A DNA stretch of 64,000 bases from Lactonifactor sp050944855 (lineage in GTDB: Bacteria > Bacillota > Clostridia > Lachnospirales > Lachnospiraceae). The DNA lies in assembly GCA_050944855.1 (NCBI GenBank), contig JBMNRU010000007.1, positions 69,378 to 133,377 of the forward strand, written 5' to 3'. Positions 8,488 through 16,231 of the stretch are shown here, one piece after another. The notes under the pieces are model-generated. The model was not told where the DNA came from. It made no database searches and was given only the letters and a program-made list of their open reading frames with translations. Positions within the stretch are counted from its first letter, which is position 1; each line of letters opens with the position of its first letter. The position numbers were made by a program, and so were the translations under genes.

Positions 8488-8569
8488 AAAAAAGTAAAAA
8501 AATGAGAAAACAAGAAAAAATAAGAGAAAATAAGAAAACAGATGAGAATAGATGAGAAAATAGGGAAAA
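8488..8569 (+). other. Phased A-tract region upstream of the groES promoter
   Basis: This is part of the 341-base gap between codY and groES. Eight runs of four to seven A on the plus strand (about 8488, 8496, 8507, 8515, 8527, 8535, 8557, 8566) recur at roughly 8-11 base steps, with one double step, and stop about 8 bases before the -35. Such spacing favours intrinsic bending or an UP-element-like role. The part of the gap from 8405 to 8487 shows nothing recognisable. Confidence 0.4.
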
Positions 8570-8577
8570 TCCACCGC

Positions 8578-8606
8578 TTGCAGAATAATAGGAAATTGAA
8601 TAATAT
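8578..8606 (+). promoter_or_regulatory. Predicted sigma-A promoter of groESL
   Basis: TTGCAG (8578-8583), 17 bases, TAATAT (8601-8606). The start point would fall near 8613-8618, at the edge of the CIRCE operator, so HrcA binding would block initiation. Confidence 0.7.
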
Positions 8607-8617
8607 ATGACTATCGG

Positions 8618-8644
8618 TTAGCACTCGAACGAAATGAGTGCTAA
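8618..8644 (+). promoter_or_regulatory. CIRCE operator (HrcA binding site)
   Basis: A perfect inverted repeat TTAGCACTC-N9-GAGTGCTAA at 8618-8626 and 8636-8644. This is the exact CIRCE consensus, placed just downstream of the groESL -10 and 38 bases before groES. HrcA represses through this site and is released on heat shock. Confidence 0.97.
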
Positions 8645-8682
8645 TAAACCAAAAAAGAAAGAGTATTAAGGAGGCAATAGAT

Positions 8683-8955
8683 ATGAAGTTAGTTCCATTG
8701 GAAGACAGAGTTGTATTAAAAGAGTTAGTTGCAGAAGAAACAACGAAGTCCGGTATTGTATTACCGGGACAGGCACAGGAAAAACCACAGCAGGCAGAGG
8801 TTGTAGCAGTAGGACCTGGCACAGAAAAAGTAAAAATGCAGGTTAAAGTTGGAGATATGGTTATTTACTCCAAATATGCAGGTACTAACGTAAAATTACA
8901 GGAAGATGAGTATATTATCGTAAAACATGGCGACATTTTAGCAGTAGTAGAATAA
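8683..8955 (+). CDS. groES: Co-chaperonin GroES
   Basis: A 90-residue GroES (Cpn10), slightly short of the usual 94. It shows the start 'MKLVPLEDRVVLKE', the mobile-loop segment 'EETTKSGIVLPGQA', and the C-terminal 'YIIVKHGDILAVVE'. Seven copies cap the GroEL ring and open the folding chamber in the cytoplasm. The ATG at 8683 follows AAGGAGG at good spacing; an in-frame upstream ATG at 8638 lies inside CIRCE and is rejected. It is the first gene of the bicistronic groES-groEL heat-shock operon, with 33 bp to groEL. Confidence 0.98.
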   Translation: MKLVPLEDRVVLKELVAEETTKSGIVLPGQAQEKPQQAEVVAVGPGTEKVKMQVKVGDMVIYSKYAGTNVKLQEDEYIIVKHGDILAVVE

Positions 8956-8988
8956 TTATAAGACTTGTGAATCAGGAGGAATGTTATT

Positions 8989-10608
8989 ATGGCAAAAGAG
9001 ATTAAATACGGAGCTGAGGCAAGAGCCGCTCTTGAAGAAGGCGTTAATAAATTAGCAAATACGGTACGCGTTACCATCGGACCAAAAGGAAGAAATGTAG
9101 TATTGGATAAATCTTTCGGTGCTCCGTTGATTACCAATGACGGTGTTACGATCGCTAAAGAAATCGAGCTGGAAGACGGTTTTGAAAACATGGGCGCACA
9201 GCTGATCCGTGAAGTAGCTTCCAAGACTAACGATGTTGCAGGTGATGGTACAACAACCGCAACCGTACTGGCTCAGGCAATGGTAAACGAAGGTATGAAA
9301 AACCTGGCAGCAGGCGCTAATCCAATCGTACTTCGTAAGGGTATGAAAAAAGCTACAGATGCAGCTGTAGAAGCTATTAAGGAAATGAGCAGCAGCATTA
9401 CAGGAAAAGAGCAGATCGCGAGAGTAGCAGCTGTTTCTTCCGGTGATGAAGCGGTTGGTGCACTGGTAGCTGACGCTATGGATAAAGTTTCCAAAGACGG
9501 CGTTATCACAGTAGAAGAGTCCAAAACCATGCAGACAGAACTGGATCTGGTAGAAGGTATGCAGTTTGACAGAGGATACATTTCTCCTTATATGTCTACA
9601 GATATGGAAAAGATGGTTGCTGAACTGGAAGAGCCATATATCCTGATCACAGATAAGAAGATCACAAATATCCAGGAGATTCTTCCTGTATTAGAGCAGA
9701 TTGTTAAGACAGGTGCAAGACTGCTTATCATTGCAGAAGATGTAGAAGGCGAAGCTTTAACAACCTTAATCGTTAACAAATTAAGAGGAACTTTCTCTGT
9801 TGCAGCTGTAAAAGCTCCTGCATACGGTGAGAGAAGAAAAGCTATGTTACAGGATATCGCTATCCTGACAGGCGGTCAGGTAATCTCTGATGAAGTCGGC
9901 TTAGAACTGAAAGATGTTACCATTGAACAGTTAGGACGTGCAAAATCAGTTAAGATTGAAAAAGAAAGCACAGTAATTGTTGACGGTGCCGGCGATAAAG
10001 AGGAAATCCAGACAAGAATTGCTCAGTTAAGAGCTCAGGCTGCAGAGACAAAATCTGATTTTGATAAAGAAAAATTACAGGAAAGACTTGCAAAACTGGC
10101 AGGCGGCGTAGCTGTAATCCGTGTTGGTGCTGCAACTGAAACAGAAATGAAAGAAGCAAAACTGCGTATGGAAGATGCTTTAAATGCTACACGTGCTGCT
10201 GTAGAAGAGGGTATCGTAGCAGGCGGTGGTTCTGCATATATCCACGCAACAAAGAAACTGACAGAATTGGTAGATTCTCTGGAAGGTGATGAAAAGACTG
10301 GCGCTAAGATTATTATGAAGGCGCTGGAAGCTCCATTATATCATATTGTAGCTAACGCAGGTCTGGAAGGTTCTGTCGTTATCAATAAAGTAAGAGAAGC
10401 TGAAATAGGCTATGGATTTGATGCATACAAAGAAGAGTATGTGGATATGGTAGCTGCCGGAATTCTTGATCCTGCAAAAGTTACAAGAAGTGCTTTGCAG
10501 AATGCAACCAGCGTTGCTTCTACTTTGCTTACAACAGAATCTGTTGTATCTACAATTAAAGAGCCAGCTCCGGCAATGCCAGCAGGCGGCGCACCGGGAA
10601 TGATGTAA
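8989..10608 (+). CDS. groEL: Chaperonin GroEL
   Basis: A 539-residue 60-kDa chaperonin. Visible are 'TVGPKGRNVVLDK'-type ATP-site sequence (here TIGPKGRNVVLDK), 'NDGVTIAKEIELED', 'VAGDGTTTATVLAQA', the apical domain, and the C-terminal 'ALLNATSVASTLLTTE'-like segment ending in a Gly-Met-rich tail 'AGGAPGMM'. It forms double heptameric rings that fold proteins with GroES. An AGGAGG site precedes the ATG. Codon use is highly regular, with many GTA, GCA and GAA codons, as expected for a strongly expressed gene. A perfect 13-bp terminator follows. Confidence 0.98.
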   Translation: MAKEIKYGAEARAALEEGVNKLANTVRVTIGPKGRNVVLDKSFGAPLITNDGVTIAKEIELEDGFENMGAQLIREVASKTNDVAGDGTTTATVLAQAMVNEGMKNLAAGANPIVLRKGMKKATDAAVEAIKEMSSSITGKEQIARVAAVSSGDEAVGALVADAMDKVSKDGVITVEESKTMQTELDLVEGMQFDRGYISPYMSTDMEKMVAELEEPYILITDKKITNIQEILPVLEQIVKTGARLLIIAEDVEGEALTTLIVNKLRGTFSVAAVKAPAYGERRKAMLQDIAILTGGQVISDEVGLELKDVTIEQLGRAKSVKIEKESTVIVDGAGDKEEIQTRIAQLRAQAAETKSDFDKEKLQERLAKLAGGVAVIRVGAATETEMKEAKLRMEDALNATRAAVEEGIVAGGGSAYIHATKKLTELVDSLEGDEKTGAKIIMKALEAPLYHIVANAGLEGSVVINKVREAEIGYGFDAYKEEYVDMVAAGILDPAKVTRSALQNATSVASTLLTTESVVSTIKEPAPAMPAGGAPGMM

Positions 10609-10644
10609 TTCAGACACCAGAACCGGAGCGGTGTGGTAAATTTT

Positions 10645-10677
10645 CAGGGTTAACGTCGTAGACGTTAACCCTGTTTT
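10645..10677 (+). terminator. Rho-independent terminator after groEL
   Basis: A perfect 13-bp stem, CAGGGTTAACGTC (10645-10657) with its complement (10661-10673), around the three-base loop GTA, followed by TTTT. Confidence 0.88.
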
Positions 10678-10717
10678 ATGTTACAATAAATAGAAATAAA
10701 TAAAACAGGAGATAAGA

Positions 10718-11218
10718 ATGAGCGATTTATATTTTGAACAGCTGGTACCGAAAAAGAAAACGGGCAGGGATATGTTTACAAAAGTGAGCTTGATTGTATT
10801 GACTGTACTGGTAGCAATAGCCGGACTGGCGATTCCAATTTGCTTTATTTTGGCTATTGCTCTTGCCTTCGCAGATTATTATGTGATTCCCTCACTGCAT
10901 GTGGAATATGATTATCTCTATGTGAATGGAGAACTGGATGTTACAAAGGTAATAGCCCGGTCCAGACGCAAGAAGATGTTGAGCCTGGATGTCCGTGAGA
11001 TGGAGCTTATGGCGCCTGCAGCATCGCATCGTATGGATTACTACAATCATAATTCAAAATTGCCGGTGCATGATTATTCCTCAGGGAATAAGCCGGACAA
11101 GACATATGCCATGATTATTCCTGTAAATCAGGTGCAGAGTAAAGTGCTTCTGGAATTGGAGGAAGACATGTATGACAGCATATACAAATCTGCGCCAAGA
11201 AAAGTTTTTAATGATTGA
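10718..11218 (+). CDS. Small membrane protein, DUF6106-like, unknown function
   Basis: A 166-residue protein. After a charged N terminus ('VPKKKTGRDMF') two hydrophobic segments run at about residues 20-42 and 43-60. A soluble, probably cytoplasmic, domain of about 105 residues follows, with 'VNGELDVTKVIARSRRKKMLSLDVREMELM' type sequence and an acidic end. The length and the motif pattern recall DUF6106, a family I know mostly from Lachnospiraceae; this is from memory. No enzymatic motif is visible. The start has CAGGAG before it. It stands alone after the groEL terminator, and the 61-bp repeat and guaB follow it. Confidence 0.75.
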   Translation: MSDLYFEQLVPKKKTGRDMFTKVSLIVLTVLVAIAGLAIPICFILAIALAFADYYVIPSLHVEYDYLYVNGELDVTKVIARSRRKKMLSLDVREMELMAPAASHRMDYYNHNSKLPVHDYSSGNKPDKTYAMIIPVNQVQSKVLLELEEDMYDSIYKSAPRKVFND

Positions 11219-11225
11219 CAGAGAG

Positions 11226-11254
11226 TTGTTATTTTGATAAACTAAACAATTATA
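11226..11254 (+). promoter_or_regulatory. Possible guaB promoter before the repeats
   Basis: TTGTTA (11226-11231), 17 bases, ATTATA (11249-11254). It is weak in the -10. If used, the two 61-bp repeats would be transcribed in the guaB leader, where they could fold into several small hairpins. Confidence 0.3.
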
Positions 11255-11372
11255 CCCGAAGGGCATACCGTAATACATACCCTGCGGGTGGGCGTGCTTC
11301 GCACGACAAGGGATACCCGGAGGGCATACCGTAATACATACCCTGCGGGCAGGCGTGCTTCGCACGACAAGG
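11252..11372 (+). repeat. Two tandem copies of a 61-bp repeat upstream of guaB
   Basis: Two units, 11252-11312 and 11313-11372, differ at only a few positions. Each contains short self-complementary parts: ACCCTGCGGG(T) and CGTGC-TTC-GCACG. The left part 'GGGCATACCGTAATACATACC' region is identical in both. A diverged partial copy of the right part occurs at 18726-18754. The look is of a dispersed REP/MITE-like intergenic element, non-coding here. Confidence 0.85.
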
Positions 11373-11413
11373 TATATGAATATAAGATGCACAACCAGAA
11401 AAGGAGAGAGGAC

Positions 11414-12868
11414 ATGGGAAAAATTATTGGAGAAGGTATTACATTCGATGATGTACTGTTGGTTCCGCAGTATTCAGAGGTGACCCCTAATATGGTAGAT
11501 TTATCCACATATCTCACAAAAACAGTGAAGCTTAACATTCCAATGATGAGTGCAGGCATGGACACTGTAACGGAACATCGCATGGCAATTGCCATGGCAA
11601 GACAGGGTGGAATTGGTATTATTCACAAAAATATGTCAATTGAGCAGCAGGCTGATGAAGTAGATAAAGTAAAGCGTTCTGAAAATGGGGTTATTACAGA
11701 TCCATTTTTTTTATCACCGGAGCACACACTGGAAGATGCGAATAATCTGATGGCTAAGTTCCGTATTTCTGGTGTGCCGATTACCGAAGGCAGAAAGTTA
11801 GTAGGTATTATTACAAACCGTGATCTGAAGTTTGAAGAAGATTTCAGCAAGAAGATCAAAGAATCTATGACTTCCGAAGGTCTGATCACAGCAAAAGAGG
11901 GCATTACCTTAGAAGAAGCGAAGCGTATTCTGGCGCAGGCCAGAAAGGAAAAGCTTCCGATCGTAGATGATGATTTTAACTTGAAAGGTTTAATTACCAT
12001 TAAAGATATTGAAAAGCAGATTAAGTATCCATTATCAGCCAAGGATTCCCAGGGACGTTTATTATGCGGAGCCGCTGTAGGAATTACAAACAATATTATG
12101 GATCGTGTAGATGCTTTGGTTAAGTCGCATGTTGATGTAATCGTAGTAGATTCCGCTCATGGCCATTCTAAAAATATCATCAATGCAGTTCGTATGATAA
12201 AAGAAGGCTATCCGGATTTGCAGCTTATTGCCGGTAATGTGGCAACGGGAGCAGCAACAAAGGCGCTGATTGAGGCCGGTGTAGATGCGGTTAAGGTAGG
12301 TATCGGCCCTGGTTCTATCTGTACAACCCGTGTTGTTGCAGGTATTGGTGTGCCGCAGATTTCTGCAGTTATGGAATGTTATGAAGCAGCGAAGGAGTAC
12401 GGTATTCCGATTATTGCGGATGGCGGTATCAAGTATTCCGGTGATATGACGAAGGCAATCGCAGCCGGCGCCAATGTCTGCATGATGGGCAGTATGTTTG
12501 CCGGATGCGATGAGAGCCCGGGAGAATTCGAATTATATCAGGGAAGAAAGTTTAAAGTATACCGTGGAATGGGATCCATTGCGGCTATGGAAAACGGAAG
12601 TAAAGACCGTTATTTCCAGACAGACGCTAAGAAACTGGTTCCGGAAGGCGTAGAGGGACGTGTTGCTTATAAAGGAAGTATAGAAGATACTATCTTCCAG
12701 TTGGTCGGCGGTATTCGATCCGGTATGGGATACTGCGGAGCAAAGGACATTGAAACGCTTAAGACGACGGGACAGTTTGTTAAAATTTCAGCAGCATCTT
12801 TGAAAGAATCTCATCCGCATGACATCCATATTACAAAAGAGGCACCTAATTATAGTGTGGATAATTAG
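11414..12868 (+). CDS. guaB: IMP dehydrogenase
   Basis: A 484-residue IMP dehydrogenase that oxidises IMP to XMP with NAD, the committed step to GTP. It begins 'GEGITFDDVLLVPQYSEV'. Two CBS domains occupy about residues 95-205. The catalytic loop is 'GIGPGSICTTRVVAG' with Cys303, and 'GMGSIAAME' and the C-terminal flap follow. The ATG at 11414 is preceded by AAAGGAGAGAGG; a longer frame back to 11288 runs through the 61-bp repeat and is rejected. GTP made by this route is also a CodY effector in many Firmicutes. A strong terminator follows. Confidence 0.97.
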   Translation: MGKIIGEGITFDDVLLVPQYSEVTPNMVDLSTYLTKTVKLNIPMMSAGMDTVTEHRMAIAMARQGGIGIIHKNMSIEQQADEVDKVKRSENGVITDPFFLSPEHTLEDANNLMAKFRISGVPITEGRKLVGIITNRDLKFEEDFSKKIKESMTSEGLITAKEGITLEEAKRILAQARKEKLPIVDDDFNLKGLITIKDIEKQIKYPLSAKDSQGRLLCGAAVGITNNIMDRVDALVKSHVDVIVVDSAHGHSKNIINAVRMIKEGYPDLQLIAGNVATGAATKALIEAGVDAVKVGIGPGSICTTRVVAGIGVPQISAVMECYEAAKEYGIPIIADGGIKYSGDMTKAIAAGANVCMMGSMFAGCDESPGEFELYQGRKFKVYRGMGSIAAMENGSKDRYFQTDAKKLVPEGVEGRVAYKGSIEDTIFQLVGGIRSGMGYCGAKDIETLKTTGQFVKISAASLKESHPHDIHITKEAPNYSVDN

Positions 12869-12912
12869 TATTTTGATATATCTGACATTTATTTTAGAAC
12901 AAGGTTATGTAG

Positions 12913-12947
12913 CAGAGGGTGAGAATCTTTCTCATCCTCTGTTTTTT
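12913..12947 (+). terminator. Rho-independent terminator after guaB
   Basis: A 13-bp stem (12913-12925 with 12929-12941, one G-U) around a three-base loop, followed by six T. Confidence 0.88.
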
Positions 12948-13000
12948 GCTCCATGAGTATAGGGCAAACCGTTTTACAGATGAATCAGGAAGGGTGAATT

Positions 13001-13714
13001 ATGGGGAGAAGAACCGGAAGATATATGTCCCGCAGACAGAGGCGCAGGCGGCAGCTTAGACGGAAAATTATGTTGTTCGGCTTGATTTTTTTATGCGCGG
13101 CATTCGGGATTTTATTGATAAAAAATACCTTAAAAGAAAAAGAAGCAAAAAAGGCGATGGATGATACGACCGTCTCTTTTACGGGGGCCCCACCGCTGGA
13201 TGTACAGCTTTTAACTATCAATGAATATTCCCGTCCGGCTATTGCAATATCCGGAATTAAGGGAATAGTAGTGCATTATACTGCCAATCCGGGAAGTACG
13301 GCACAGGAAAACCGGAATTATTTTGAGGGACTGAAAGATTCCCACGAAACCAAAGTAAGCAGTCATTTTATCGTTGGCCTGGACGGGGAAGTGATTCAGT
13401 GTATTCCCAGCAGCGAGATCGCCTATGCGTCCAATGAAAGGAATACGGATACATTATCTATAGAATGTTGTCATCCGGATGAGAGCGGTGAGTTCCGGGA
13501 GGCTACCTATGATTCCCTGGTACAGCTGACAGGCTGGCTGTGTGAGCGGTTTGGGCTTACGTCAGAAAATGTAATTCGTCACTATGATGTTACCGGTAAA
13601 AATTGCCCTAAATATTTTGTGGAGAATGAAGTGGCCTGGGAAAAGTTTCGTGAGGATGTAGAAGAACAAATTCAGATTGTGAAAAATGAACAGAAAGAGG
13701 CAGGGGAGTCATAA
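13001..13714 (+). CDS. Membrane-anchored N-acetylmuramoyl-L-alanine amidase (Amidase_2/PGRP)
   Basis: A 237-residue protein. A very basic N terminus (Arg-rich to residue 22) precedes one membrane helix at about 23-41, so the catalytic part should face the outside. The amidase_2 fold is shown by 'GIVVHYTANPG' (His92), 'SSHFIVGLDGEVIQCIP', and 'RHYDVTGKNCPKYF' (His194 and Cys202). Together these give the expected zinc ligands. The enzyme would cut the bond between MurNAc and L-Ala in peptidoglycan, for growth, separation or sporulation. AGGAAGG precedes the ATG. It is monocistronic, between the guaB terminator and the nitroreductase promoter. Confidence 0.9.
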   Translation: MGRRTGRYMSRRQRRRRQLRRKIMLFGLIFLCAAFGILLIKNTLKEKEAKKAMDDTTVSFTGAPPLDVQLLTINEYSRPAIAISGIKGIVVHYTANPGSTAQENRNYFEGLKDSHETKVSSHFIVGLDGEVIQCIPSSEIAYASNERNTDTLSIECCHPDESGEFREATYDSLVQLTGWLCERFGLTSENVIRHYDVTGKNCPKYFVENEVAWEKFREDVEEQIQIVKNEQKEAGES

Positions 13715-13736
13715 AAAATTAATGAGAAAATCACCG

Positions 13737-13764
13737 TTGCAATCTTTTGGAATTATGTTACAAT
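13737..13764 (+). promoter_or_regulatory. Predicted promoter of the nitroreductase gene
   Basis: TTGCAA (13737-13742), 16 bases, TACAAT (13759-13764), about 90 bases before the start codon. Confidence 0.45.
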
Positions 13765-13853
13765 TATATTACGGAAAAATTAAGTAAGAAAGTGTAAGTA
13801 CTTTTTATGCTCGGATGGGTATAAAATACAGTATTACACAGATGGAGGAAGTT

Positions 13854-14618
13854 ATGAATTTGTATGAGGCAATCCATTTACGAAAGTCCGTCCGTAATTA
13901 TGAAATGATGCCAATTGCACCTGAGATTCTTCAGGAATTGCTGGATTATTATAAAGAAACAGAAGGATTGAATGCGGGGATTCGCACAGAAATTGCGATT
14001 ATGGATAATACCAAAGGGCAGAACAGGATCAAAGGGCTGTTTCCTGTAAGAGCACCCTATTATCTTGCTATTTATTCTGAAGAAAAAGATCGTGCACAGA
14101 TGAATGCCGGGTATATTATGGAACAGTTAAGTTTGTTTCTGTGTACGAAAGGGATCGGAAGCTGTTTTTTAGGGGCATCGCTTCCCCCCAGAAGTATGCG
14201 GAAAACGGATGACAAGAAACTGGTAATTCTTATGGCCTTTGGAAAAGAGAAGGATAAAAAGAAAAGAAGAGCGTCAGAAGCAAACCGTATGTCATTGGAA
14301 GAACTTTGCGTGTACAAAGAAGTGCCCCGTCAGTGGATGAAACAGCTGTTGGAGGCGGCGCGTCTGGCTCCTTCCAGTATGAATAGCCAGCCATGGCGAT
14401 TTGTAGTGTATGACAGTCGGATCCATATCTTTGCAAAACGGCATAATTCCGACCGCCTTGGGAAATGGGAAGAATTCAATTTTGGAATTATGTTGTCTCA
14501 TCTTATGGTGGTGGCAGAAGAATTATGGCTGGATGTAGATTTGATCCGCCTGGATGATATCAGTCATAAGAAATTTTCTAATAACCAATATATTATCAGC
14601 GCTATTTTGCGCACGTGA
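13854..14618 (+). CDS. Nitroreductase family protein
   Basis: A 254-residue flavin-dependent nitroreductase-family protein. The FMN-site start 'LRKSVRNYEMMP' and, near residue 175, 'AARLAPSSMNSQPWRFVVYD' are characteristic. The family reduces nitro groups, quinones or enoyl substrates with NAD(P)H and FMN; the substrate cannot be told from sequence. The order with the 'APSSMNSQPW' block in the C-terminal half is that of the TM1586-like nitroreductase subgroup, a duplicated half-domain form. ATG 13854 is chosen for the GGAGG before it; the frame opens at 13815. A terminator follows directly. Confidence 0.85.
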   Translation: MNLYEAIHLRKSVRNYEMMPIAPEILQELLDYYKETEGLNAGIRTEIAIMDNTKGQNRIKGLFPVRAPYYLAIYSEEKDRAQMNAGYIMEQLSLFLCTKGIGSCFLGASLPPRSMRKTDDKKLVILMAFGKEKDKKKRRASEANRMSLEELCVYKEVPRQWMKQLLEAARLAPSSMNSQPWRFVVYDSRIHIFAKRHNSDRLGKWEEFNFGIMLSHLMVVAEELWLDVDLIRLDDISHKKFSNNQYIISAILRT

Positions 14619-14624
14619 ATAAAG

Positions 14625-14659
14625 ACGCTGTGAAGGTGAGATCCTTTACAGCGTTTTTT
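14625..14659 (+). terminator. Rho-independent terminator after the nitroreductase gene
   Basis: A 12-bp stem (14625-14636 with 14643-14654, one G-U), six-base loop, then T to 14659. Confidence 0.85.
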
Positions 14660-14701
14660 AGTCCCGATAGGGTATGCAAAGGATAAAAAGGAGAGAAGTA
14701 A

Positions 14702-16156
14702 ATGAAGAAAGTAGTTATGATTGTATGCATGATAATCAGTCTGTCCCTGACGGCAGTTTCCATATGGGCACAGCCATCAGGAACAGGCTGGCAATATGAG
14801 AACGGAAGCTGGTATTATCTGGAAGAAAGTGGAGTTATGGTTACGGGCTGGCTTTACGAAAGGGATAACTGGTATTATTTAAACGGGGATGGAACCATGG
14901 CCACAGGCTGGCTAAATAAAGGAGAAAACTGGTACTATCTGAAAGAAGATGGAGCCATGGCTACAGGCTGGCTAAATGAAGGAGGAAGCTGGTATTATCT
15001 GAAAGAAGATGGAGTCATGGCCACAGGCTGGTTAAATGAAGGCGGAAACTGGTATTATCTGAGCGGAAACGGAGCTATGGCCACAGGCTGGCTGAAAGTA
15101 AATGGAAACTGGTATTATCTGAGTGGAAACGGGGCCATGGTCACAGGCTGGCTTCGTGAAAATGGAATTTGGTATTATTTAAAAGAGAATGGAGCCATGG
15201 CTACAGGCTGGCTGAATGAAGGAGGAAGCTGGTATTATCTGAAAGGAAATGGAGCCATGGCTACGGGCTGGCTTTATGAAAGCGGAAGCTGGTATTATCT
15301 GAGAGAAAACGGAGCCATGGTTACCGGCTGGTTTTGTGAAAATGGAGTTTGGTACTATTTAAGAGAGAATGGAGCCATGGCTGCGGGCTGGCTGAATGAA
15401 GGGGGAAGCTGGTATTATCTGGAAGGAAACGGAGCTATGGCCACAGGCTGGCGAAAAGTAAATGGAAACTGGTATTATCTGTATGGCGGCGGAAGCATGG
15501 CGCAGAATACCTGGGTGGATAATTGCTATGTGAATGCAGATGGTATGTGGATTTCTCCCTCTGTTCGGGTAGACCAGATGCAGGTGTCAAAGGAAACCTC
15601 ACAGCTTATTATCGTAGAAGGAAGTGGGAACAGCGCAGTAGTATCTATGCATGAGAAGCAGGCAGACGGCAGTTGGAAGCAGATTTTGAGGGAGAATGGC
15701 AGAATCGGAGCAAATGGTCTGGGGAAACAGAAGGAAGGCGATAAGAAAACACCGGTGGGTGTTTATTCTCTGGATGATGTTTTTGGGATTCGGCCAAATC
15801 CGGGGACGTCTTTGCCATATTTGCAGGTGCAGAATGGAAACTATTGGGTCGGAGACAGCAGCTCCCCTTATTATAATAGTATGGTGAATATTGCACAGGT
15901 AGGACATGTATTTGATACAGGAAAGTCAGAGCACATTCTTTCCTATGGTGCAGTTTATCATTACTGTGTGGCCATTGGCTATAATAAAGGAAAAACACCG
16001 CATCGGGGCTCGGCAATTTTTCTTCACTGTTCAGGAAGAGGGGCGACGGCAGGATGTGTCAGTATCCCGGAAGCAGATATGATTCGCGTGATTCAGAATC
16101 TGCAGGAGGGCGCCAGGATCGTGATTGACAGACCAGAGAATATCATGAAATATTAA
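14702..16156 (+). CDS. Secreted L,D-transpeptidase (YkuD) with twelve choline-binding-type repeats
   Basis: A 484-residue exported protein. A signal peptide fills residues 1-24. Residues 29-268 are twelve consecutive repeats of exactly 20 residues, each of the type GWLNEGGSWYYLKENGAMAT, the cell-wall/choline-binding (CW_binding_1) repeat. A YkuD-type L,D-transpeptidase domain follows at about 300-476, with 'IFLHCSGRGATAGCVSIPE' giving the catalytic histidine (442) and Cys452. Such enzymes form 3-3 cross-links or attach proteins to peptidoglycan. The repeats would hold it on phosphocholine- or similar-decorated wall polymers. GGAGAG precedes the ATG. A Pce-like esterase and licD lie 20 kb downstream. 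Confidence 0.9.
   Translation: MKKVVMIVCMIISLSLTAVSIWAQPSGTGWQYENGSWYYLEESGVMVTGWLYERDNWYYLNGDGTMATGWLNKGENWYYLKEDGAMATGWLNEGGSWYYLKEDGVMATGWLNEGGNWYYLSGNGAMATGWLKVNGNWYYLSGNGAMVTGWLRENGIWYYLKENGAMATGWLNEGGSWYYLKGNGAMATGWLYESGSWYYLRENGAMVTGWFCENGVWYYLRENGAMAAGWLNEGGSWYYLEGNGAMATGWRKVNGNWYYLYGGGSMAQNTWVDNCYVNADGMWISPSVRVDQMQVSKETSQLIIVEGSGNSAVVSMHEKQADGSWKQILRENGRIGANGLGKQKEGDKKTPVGVYSLDDVFGIRPNPGTSLPYLQVQNGNYWVGDSSSPYYNSMVNIAQVGHVFDTGKSEHILSYGAVYHYCVAIGYNKGKTPHRGSAIFLHCSGRGATAGCVSIPEADMIRVIQNLQEGARIVIDRPENIMKY
14786..15505 (+). repeat. Twelve tandem 60-bp coding repeats
   Basis: Each 60-bp unit encodes one choline-binding-type repeat, with no indel across all twelve. Units share long identical stretches (for example the 'GGCTGG...TGGTATTATCTG' frame), so copy number may change by slipped or unequal recombination. 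Confidence 0.92.
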
Positions 16157-16179
16157 AAGAAAAGAAGGCTTTGTATGAG

Positions 16180-16231
16180 GGTCCGGGAGTACTTGCGCGC
16201 AGGCATCTGTATTCCCGGACCGAGTATTTTT
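16180..16231 (+). terminator. Terminator between the L,D-transpeptidase and the convergent M20 gene
   Basis: The arms GGTCCGGGAGTAC (16180-16192) and 16209-16221 pair over 13 positions with one G-U. A TTTTT run at 16227-16231 follows. It overlaps the 3' end of the minus-strand amidohydrolase gene by two bases. Confidence 0.75.

Noticed and set aside
11288..11413. N-terminal extension of guaB through the 61-bp repeat
   Set aside because: The strong AAAGGAGAGAGG site and the conserved protein start support the ATG at 11414; the extension would translate a non-coding repeat.
14786..15505. CRISPR-like or satellite array
   Set aside because: The 60-bp periodicity encodes protein repeats in one frame without unique spacers.
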